This document shows positions 57,546 through 64,000 of a stretch of 64,000 bases of DNA, piece by piece. Positions within the stretch are counted from its first letter, which is position 1, and every line of letters begins with the position of its first letter. Below the pieces are notes generated by a model, which saw only the letters and a program-made list of their open reading frames with translations, searched no databases and was not told the DNA's origin. The stretch spans positions 1-64,000 of the forward strand of contig WACJ01000439.1 in assembly GCA_008973525.1 (NCBI GenBank), in the 5' to 3' direction. The stretch comes from Stenopsyche tienmushanensis (Eukaryota > Arthropoda > Insecta > Trichoptera > Stenopsychidae). The position numbers and the translations under genes are program-made.

Positions 57546-59625
57546 ATTGATATATGATGGAATTATATAGCATGTCACTCAATAAGTCCGTAGGAAAATG
57601 TCCTAATATAATACATGGTAATACGACAATAGCATGCGTATCATTGGCCATTATTCGCCATATATCAATCTTTCATTTCTACTAAAGTTGTCGAAATGTC
57701 TGTGGTCGCTAAGTTTTTTAAGTTGCGTCAATTCGTGCGGCATTCTTGTATGCAATTTTTATGTTTTTTTTGTGATTCTGTAAGAACGCGTAGTATTATC
57801 GATACAAAAAGAAGATGGAATTCAAATGAACAATTTTCACGAATTAACAGAAATTTTAGTCAAAGAAAATGAAGAGTTAAATGATTAATTTGAGCGATAA
57901 ATTAAAAGATAATCCAGAAGCATCGGATGATAAACGAGGAAGATAGTTGATGTTATTTCTCGAGATGGATGATTTTATAAAAAAAAGTTTATAAAGATGT
58001 ATTATCATCAAATAAGAGTATTCGCCCGACAAAAAATCAACAATCCTATAGTAAAACATATATGTTCCCCGTCGGACTTGTAATTTATGGGAGATAAGTT
58101 TTCATTGCTGGCACGGACACGAAACTAATGAAAACATTTCTTTCTTCAGCATCCACAATATATGTATACATACACATATATATAATTAACGAGAATATTA
58201 AGTGATCAGACGGAGGGAAAGTCGTGAAAAATTAGTCGACAACTCGACGACGGCATTAGGACATGGGGGGAAAAATGGATCATTTGGGCGCGACGAAAGC
58301 AGAAAAAAGACCGTATCGATAAAAAGGAGTGAACGAAACATGATTAATGTTTTGTAACACGTCATAAGCATGTATCGAACGGAAAAAATACGATATTTCA
58401 TTTAAATTTTTTTCCGGTAAAGTTTTTTCGCAATCCTTTATTGTCGAAGCCTCGAAGAAAGCATTTTATACCGCAAAAAAGAGGTGACAACGCAAGGCGC
58501 AGAAACTACCATACAGCAAAGGTAATCGTTTCATAAGTTGGTCACGATGCGCATCATAATTTAAATAAGTTTTTAAAAAATATCGATTTATGAGCAATAA
58601 AAGTACACGCTGAAAGAAGACCAGACAAAAAGTGCTCCTCCTTCCCTCCCCAATTACTTTCGATCACCAGATGACGCCCTCCGGTGTAATTCCAGTGAAT
58701 GGCTCCGAAGACTTCGAGGTCTTTTGAAGCAGCGCTGACGTAAAAATAAGGGAAGATTAATGTCTTCCACTATCGGCAGGTTCGATTCAGCAACAACGGG
58801 CGCCGCGGAAACATCTATGCCATTGAGAGAAAATCAGCAGGCAGCCCATTAACCCAATTTACAAATTAAAAGGGAGGTTATGCCCAAACCATTACTGGTC
58901 CCATACAAATACGCACCCTCCCATCGTCAGGTACTTCAGGGATCTTCAACTAGGCGTTTACCCACAAATTTACTTATTTCAAGCCGAATCTATCGACGCG
59001 TCATTTGAGGAGTCTCAAGATAGTAAATAAGGAGCCATCAATGAAATTTCGATTATAACTCGTTTCATTGGCAGTATGATGGCAAGTTTATTTTCGAGCA
59101 CACGACGAAGAACAACATTCAGAAGATAGATTATCGAATTAAATCGGGGGTTGCGTACTAAATTTAGATAAATAAAAAAAGCACAGATTGGACAACAAAA
59201 AAAGTTCGTAGAAAAACCGAATGAATATGTTTATTCATTGAAAATCATAAAAGTAAAAAAAATATTATAAAAAATTACACATTGCGGTCAGTGAACATTT
59301 ATTTTATAAAATTCGGCACACTGAATGGAAATCATCCCACTGTTTTGCGCGTTTATTTAATACAGTAAAGTTGAAGTGATGAGATGTACATATTTGTGCG
59401 CACGGTATTTATAGAGTTAATATTGATAGCTATGCAATATTTCTATCATAAATTGTGGTCGTATAAAGAAAGAGGCAGCGACCAAAATTTTGCACTCTTA
59501 AGTCAGTGTTTATACAATGTAAATCAAGAAAGTTACAGTCTACTAAGCTTTCAATGTTGTGGACATTAATAAAACTAAAAATCACAAGGCTGATTTTTAG
59601 TCTACAACTAGTTTATGTTAATTAT
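57546..59625. other. Unique tract, nothing firm
   Basis: 57574-57700 begins 'gtcactcaataagtccgtag', vaguely like a mariner terminus, but no partner was found. The remainder shows no gene, exon or repeat that I can support. Confidence 0.35.
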
Positions 59626-59800
59626 TGTTAAATAAACGTCGTCTACTTTCGATACAAGGTGAAAAGGACTATAATAGACGTGGCTAAAGTTGTAGCGCGG
59701 TAAATTGATTGAAGAATTGCCAACTTTCAAAGCATTGCAATATGAAGTAGATATAATATTTATTAGAAGTAGCTACAACATAGTTTCGGTTTTGTAGGTA
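59626..59800 (+). repeat. LTR-end-like repeat Q (copy 2)
   Basis: 'gttaaataaacgtcgtctac', 'tttcgatacaaggtg', 'gtggctaaagttgtagc' and 'gttttgtaggtataaga' correspond to 23805-23945. LTR-A copy 59807-60140 follows immediately. Confidence 0.4.
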
Positions 59801-59806
59801 TAAGAC

Positions 59807-60140
59807 TGTAATATAGGAGTGGGAGCGCTCACGGAGTAGAGTTCCCGGGTGACTCCCCGCTCCCACGTGCTCGTCGGAATCGCCGCGTTAGCGCACGGGT
59901 TCGTCCTCTTTCTGACCATGATGTAGCCGGATGGATGGATGGGGATGGACGGGCGTCGAACATAAATACTTTATTTTCTATATAACTCTTTATTTGAAAC
60001 GAGAGAGAGAGATCTGGCTGCGGGAAGGACGTCCTCCCGCACTCAAGGCTAACCGATGATTTCTCCCGATTCCCGCCTTTTGTGCGTCATTACCAAACCG
60101 GCAACGGTGCACGCGCAAGAAGCGATCAGTCGGTATGCCA
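59807..60140 (-). mobile_element. LTR-A copy, 3' four fifths
   Basis: On the minus strand it ends ...TATATTACA at 59807. It has the GC-rich terminal block, a 'ggatggatggatgggg' stretch (complement), GAGAGAGAGATCTGG and the palindrome (GCGGGAAGGACGTCC plus TCCCGC, about 60018-60038). The 5' end (on the minus strand) is lost near 60140. No primer site is beside it. Confidence 0.75.
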
Positions 60141-60346
60141 TATAAATATTGATTGCAATAAAGTTCAATTATAACGAGCATCAAAAAATGTCAACATAAC
60201 ACATTTTAAGATTTTTTTGTATCGTACACAATATTTTTGATATTGTAATTGAAATCATTTTAGTAATTTTGTTTGTTATTGACATGATCTTGTTAATATT
60301 GTGATGGATAAATCAAGAATTCTACAAAAGCAGTCATTGATGCCTT

Positions 60347-60732
60347 TGTAATGTTTGAGGCGGGGGCGCTCTCGGGGGCAGAGTCCCCGGGCGACTCCCC
60401 GCCTCCACATAATCGTCGGGATGGCCGCGCTAGCGCAAAATGATTATCTTCTCTAAATAAGTATTTATTTCACACGAGAGAGAGAGAGAGAGATTTGGCT
60501 GCAGGAAGGACGACCTCCCGCAGTCAAGGCTAACCGATGACTTTGCCGACTCCCGCCTCCTGCGCGTCACTACCCAACCGGTAACGATGCACGCGCTAGA
60601 AGCGATCGGTCGGTAAGCAGGTGCAATGTCTCCGCAGGGCCACAAGAGATGGCGATGTTAAAATAGCATATTGCACCTGAAGAGAAATGGAAGATGTCGC
60701 AACTATGCGGGGATGATAAATCGCCCACTACA
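60347..60732 (-). mobile_element. Solo LTR-A, full length reference copy (386 bp)
   Basis: The most complete copy. Minus strand start TGTAGTGGGCGATTTATC, end CAAACATTACA, so TG...CA with short imperfect inverted ends (TGTART / YATTACA). The flanking five bases (gcctt, ccatc) do not match, so the target duplication has decayed or the borders recombined. It contains two 'tgcacctga/gcaggtgcaat' modules, the GCGATCGGTCGGTAAGC region, a (GA)n tract and the palindrome block. No internal region is present. Confidence 0.8.
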
Positions 60733-63700
60733 CCATCATATTATTCGCTTGTCAAGATCAAATATCTAACCTTTGACAGAAATATTTTACATAACCTGGA
60801 GATATTTGCTAATGGGGCCAACATATATTTCTTGATCCAATTTTTGGAACTATGCCTGAATAATTGGCTCTAAATGAACGGTGGGGTGGTGAGTGTAAAG
60901 AGTGGCAAGTTTTCAGCCTTGAACTTTCAGTTTTGAAATTAACGAGAAGCGGTCCGTTAATAAAACAGGAAAATTCAAGCGTTACTGCCACAATAACCTT
61001 CACTTTCATAAATGCCGGGGAAATATTGGCAAATTGAGGCATGAAGTCTGTCGCGGCGACATTGAATGCTCCCCTGCGAATAGTAGAATAAAGCAGGTGC
61101 CTTGTGCGCACAATGTGTTTTAAAAGTATGGAAGGCTTTATTCAAAAAGGACGCCAGGCCATATTCAAATATACGTAGGGGGGCCGAGCCTCATCGGAAA
61201 ATGGTTCGGCGGCGAAGATAATACAGGACGAAACCGCGGCGGAGGGAGCGCCATTGTCAGCCCTCCTCTTGTTTTATATTCGGTCAGCTTTAGGATTAAT
61301 TAAGGCGAAGATATTTTTCATTCGGCTCACAAGCCCCCTACACGAATTCTATGAAAATGGTAAAAAATAAGGTCAATGTGGGCGCAATGCCCGCCCAAAT
61401 CAATGTATACACGGATGGGAAAACGTTCCACGTGTATCCTCTTCAAGAATATTCAATATCGCATCCAAATATAGCCGAAGAATATTTATATATCATAAAT
61501 AAGTGGCAAAAATGATGATGATAAAATATATGTTTTGACATAGAGAATGCTAACATTTGTCATCTATTCTATAGCAGTGATTCGTGTTATGTACGATCGA
61601 GATACCATTCGAGGTCCATTACCACCTGATTTGCATGTAATCGGTTTTGGTGCACGTTTTGGAGTTTAATCAACGATAAAACGGTGTCCAAATCGATTTT
61701 GAGTTTATTCAAATACGCTGCAAGAAGGAGCTTCGTGAAATCTAATCAACGACGAAGATATTATACTCACAAGTGCCTTAAGTTCTGGTCGTCAATTCAT
61801 GCTTGTACAAGCACGTCCTTGTCACATTTAACCACAAGTTCTGCCGCAGCTTGAAAATGACTAGAAACAGCCATAACTTAAATTGTTTAGGAATTAGCTT
61901 CCGAGGCTCTCAATTGTCATAACTAAAAAGCAGATTCATTTGCACAACTGAAAATCTGACAAAAACATTTAATTTCGTACATTAAGACGACTTGTTAAAT
62001 GCATGTTATAATTAAATTGTTCGTTATAGCCGTGATTTTGTTTTAATACGGAAAATTAAATCTGGCAAAGAAAGGATATTTATTTAAATTTATTTAAATT
62101 AGCGTCAAATGACGGATTATTATATGAAGAATAATCCATATTCTGGAAATGAAAATACAACTGACACGTGGATGTTATATATTCCATCTAAAAAAACATC
62201 CACATGCGAGTCCTCATCACCACATTGTATCCACATTTCATTCGGGATGTAGGAATTGACTCCCTGTTCGCATAAAAATAAGCGTTCGGGGAATAATATT
62301 TGCAAATATTCGGAATGGAGTCGGGGATCAATACAAATTTGCAAAGAAGGGGGATGAACGGACGCCGAAACGAAATCGAGAATTAACGATTTAACGACAT
62401 AATAATAGCGCGTTGTTATTAAATAAACGTATCATATGCGCAAAAAGTGGTTTGTGTTTAATTAATTCACTATTACGAAAACAACTCCTGATTTGAAAGG
62501 GGGAAAAATTACAGGGGATAAAAAAATTGTATTTAGATACAAATTGGTTTTATTTCAAATAATAATCCATTAGGGGTGTAATATGAACATTGGAAGATAA
62601 GCCACTTTAAGCGAAACAGTGTACTTAAGCAGCAACGCTTTCCTAATGATTCTCTTAACTTTTTTAAAGCAGTGATATTAAATTTTAGGTTCGCGTTATT
62701 TCACAAACGAAAAGATAATTGTCAGTATATTTGTATTGAAAAAAATTGGATAAAACACTCGTTTATGACGTTTGATTTTTAATTTGTGTGTTTTCATTGA
62801 GATTGTACGAGGACTATTGAAAAATGCAAATTTTAATTAATAGGGAAAAATGTTGTATTCATCTGAAGTTGGGAATTATCCTCGAAGAGTTGTATGCAGT
62901 GAATTACGGCTCAAGGCATCCTGCACAATTGCCGAGGAAGCCTTCTCAAAACAATAATTAGCATAACGAACTGCTGGTTCAGAGCCCCACAACGGCGAAG
63001 ACGAAGAAATACCAAAATAATCTTATATCTGGCTTAAAATCTGGAATACAGGAGAGATTACATTAAATTGGGCTAATCCTTTGCGAAAATGAACCAAAGG
63101 AACGGCTAATTCCGCCCCCGTTCCTAATATACATAATTCACATACATCTTCGGAAAACAAAATTATGTCGAATGTGGGATGAAAAAATGACTCGAAAATT
63201 TGAGTAGTCATGTGCTTTAAAAAAGCATAAATGCAGAAATTTTTACGACGTAGTTTTAAGCCCTCAATTGATGGATATTGAAGACAGTGATGAATGATCC
63301 CCGGGAAGGATGTCTATAGACTTTCATATAATGGAGAAAAATGCGGAGGAAAGGACGCCCCGACTTATTTTTATACGGCAGAAAAAAGCTCTACTAAAAT
63401 ATTATTATTTAAAAATTAAACATTTTTCGCTCATGCAGAAAACTCGCACGAAATGAAGAACGGCATCAGAGATGTGGATCTTGCAGTATTCTAGAAGGGA
63501 GTCGAAACATTACCCCCGTAAAGTATGTGCATCTCCTACGAAATACTAAGACTTTATTAGGGGCAACATTAATTCTATGCGGGAGGGATGGAAAACATCC
63601 TGCGAAAATGCAACACAAAGTCAGCATAAAACAATGAAACAAAACTCATTTCTTTATGATAATGAAGATAAAGGCTGTAATTATTCACGATTCATAAACA

Positions 63701-64000
63701 CGCAGCCGTATTGTATTTTTTAATTAGGTGAATGAATAAAAAAACATCATATATTAGAGTTTATATTAAAAAAAATAATGCAAATGTATGTCTGTCTGTT
63801 TGTCCTTTTTACATTCATGTACGATTAAAATTCTTAATAAAATTGTATAGGTACCATTGGAGTTAATGGGGCTTAATCTTGATATAAATATTATATTGAA
63901 TTCTTAACCAATGTCGTTAATTTGAACAACAAACTATTTCTTTGCTATGATCAAATTTTGCAAACATTTTTAAATGTTAGGGAGATATGAAATATTTATT
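60733..64000. other. Unique tract to the end of the window, nothing recognised
   Basis: GC patch 61140-61280; frames of 61-100 codons (60809-61111 minus, 62120-62344 minus, 63023-63211 minus) without motifs. A 'gtatgtctgtctgtttgtc' run at 63785 resembles short retroposon-associated repeats. No exon or RNA gene recognised. Confidence 0.4.

Noticed and set aside
57574..57700. Possible mariner terminus 'gtcactcaataagtccgtag'
   Set aside because: No inverted partner and no transposase block nearby.
60342..60737. 5-bp target-site duplication for the full LTR-A copy
   Set aside because: Flanking gcctt and ccatc do not match; I do not claim a duplication.
1..64000. tRNA, rRNA, CRISPR arrays, prokaryotic operons
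   Set aside because: No cloverleaf-compatible sequence, rRNA core motif or regularly spaced repeat array was seen. The repeats present are dispersed transposon copies.

Overview
This window looks like non-coding, repeat-rich nuclear DNA of an arthropod, most likely an insect. The base composition is AT-rich (about two thirds A+T by eye). There is no operon-like gene packing and no long reading frame outside a GC-rich patch. The recognisable content is almost entirely class II transposon remnants and solo LTRs of kinds common in insects: mariner, hAT, piggyBac-like TTAA elements, TA-flanked MITEs and LTRs with a tRNA-Leu primer site. I could not assign an order or species. I found no confidently intact protein-coding gene, no rRNA, no tRNA and no CRISPR array.

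Layout. 0-16 kb: LTR fragments; a mariner HTH remnant (1.3 kb); an LTR with its primer-binding site (1.7-2.1 kb); a complete hAT derivative with a perfect 8-bp target duplication (4301-5297); a TA-flanked internally deleted mariner (7197-7911); a TA-flanked MITE with a TTAA element nested in it (10.0-10.6 kb); and a cluster of piggyBac-like TTAA MITEs that includes a fold-back (12.7-14.1 kb). 16-33 kb: three more mariner deletion derivatives (16.1, 21.5, 24.3 kb), a second hAT copy, more TTAA MITEs, two more TA-flanked MITEs and another mariner (32.1 kb). 34-43 kb: a third hAT fragment, an unexplained 109-codon frame after a splice-acceptor-like site, and a TA-flanked mariner derivative that still carries a 183-codon in-frame but catalytically broken transposase ORF (39.07-40.0 kb).

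43.4-46 kb: a TTAA element lies about 100 bp upstream of a strongly GC/CpG-rich island (about 43.9-45.6 kb). The island and its downstream flank contain good plus-strand splice-site matches (acceptor 43900-43901, donor 45133, acceptor 45792-45793, donor 45983). I read this as the most likely promoter and 5'-UTR region of a host gene transcribed rightwards, whose coding exons lie outside the window. Much of the rest would then be upstream or intronic sequence. This is inference.

46-64 kb: mostly unique AT-rich sequence with a decayed transposon of uncertain superfamily (49.15-50.38 kb), further TTAA MITEs, an LTR carrying a clear tRNA-Leu primer-binding site (54.0-54.4 kb), a phase-0 open exon-like segment (55294-55491), a mariner remnant (56.6 kb) and two adjacent LTR copies (59.8-60.7 kb). 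The window's main interest is its transposon record: several families are represented almost only by short deletion derivatives or solo LTRs, with readable nesting order.
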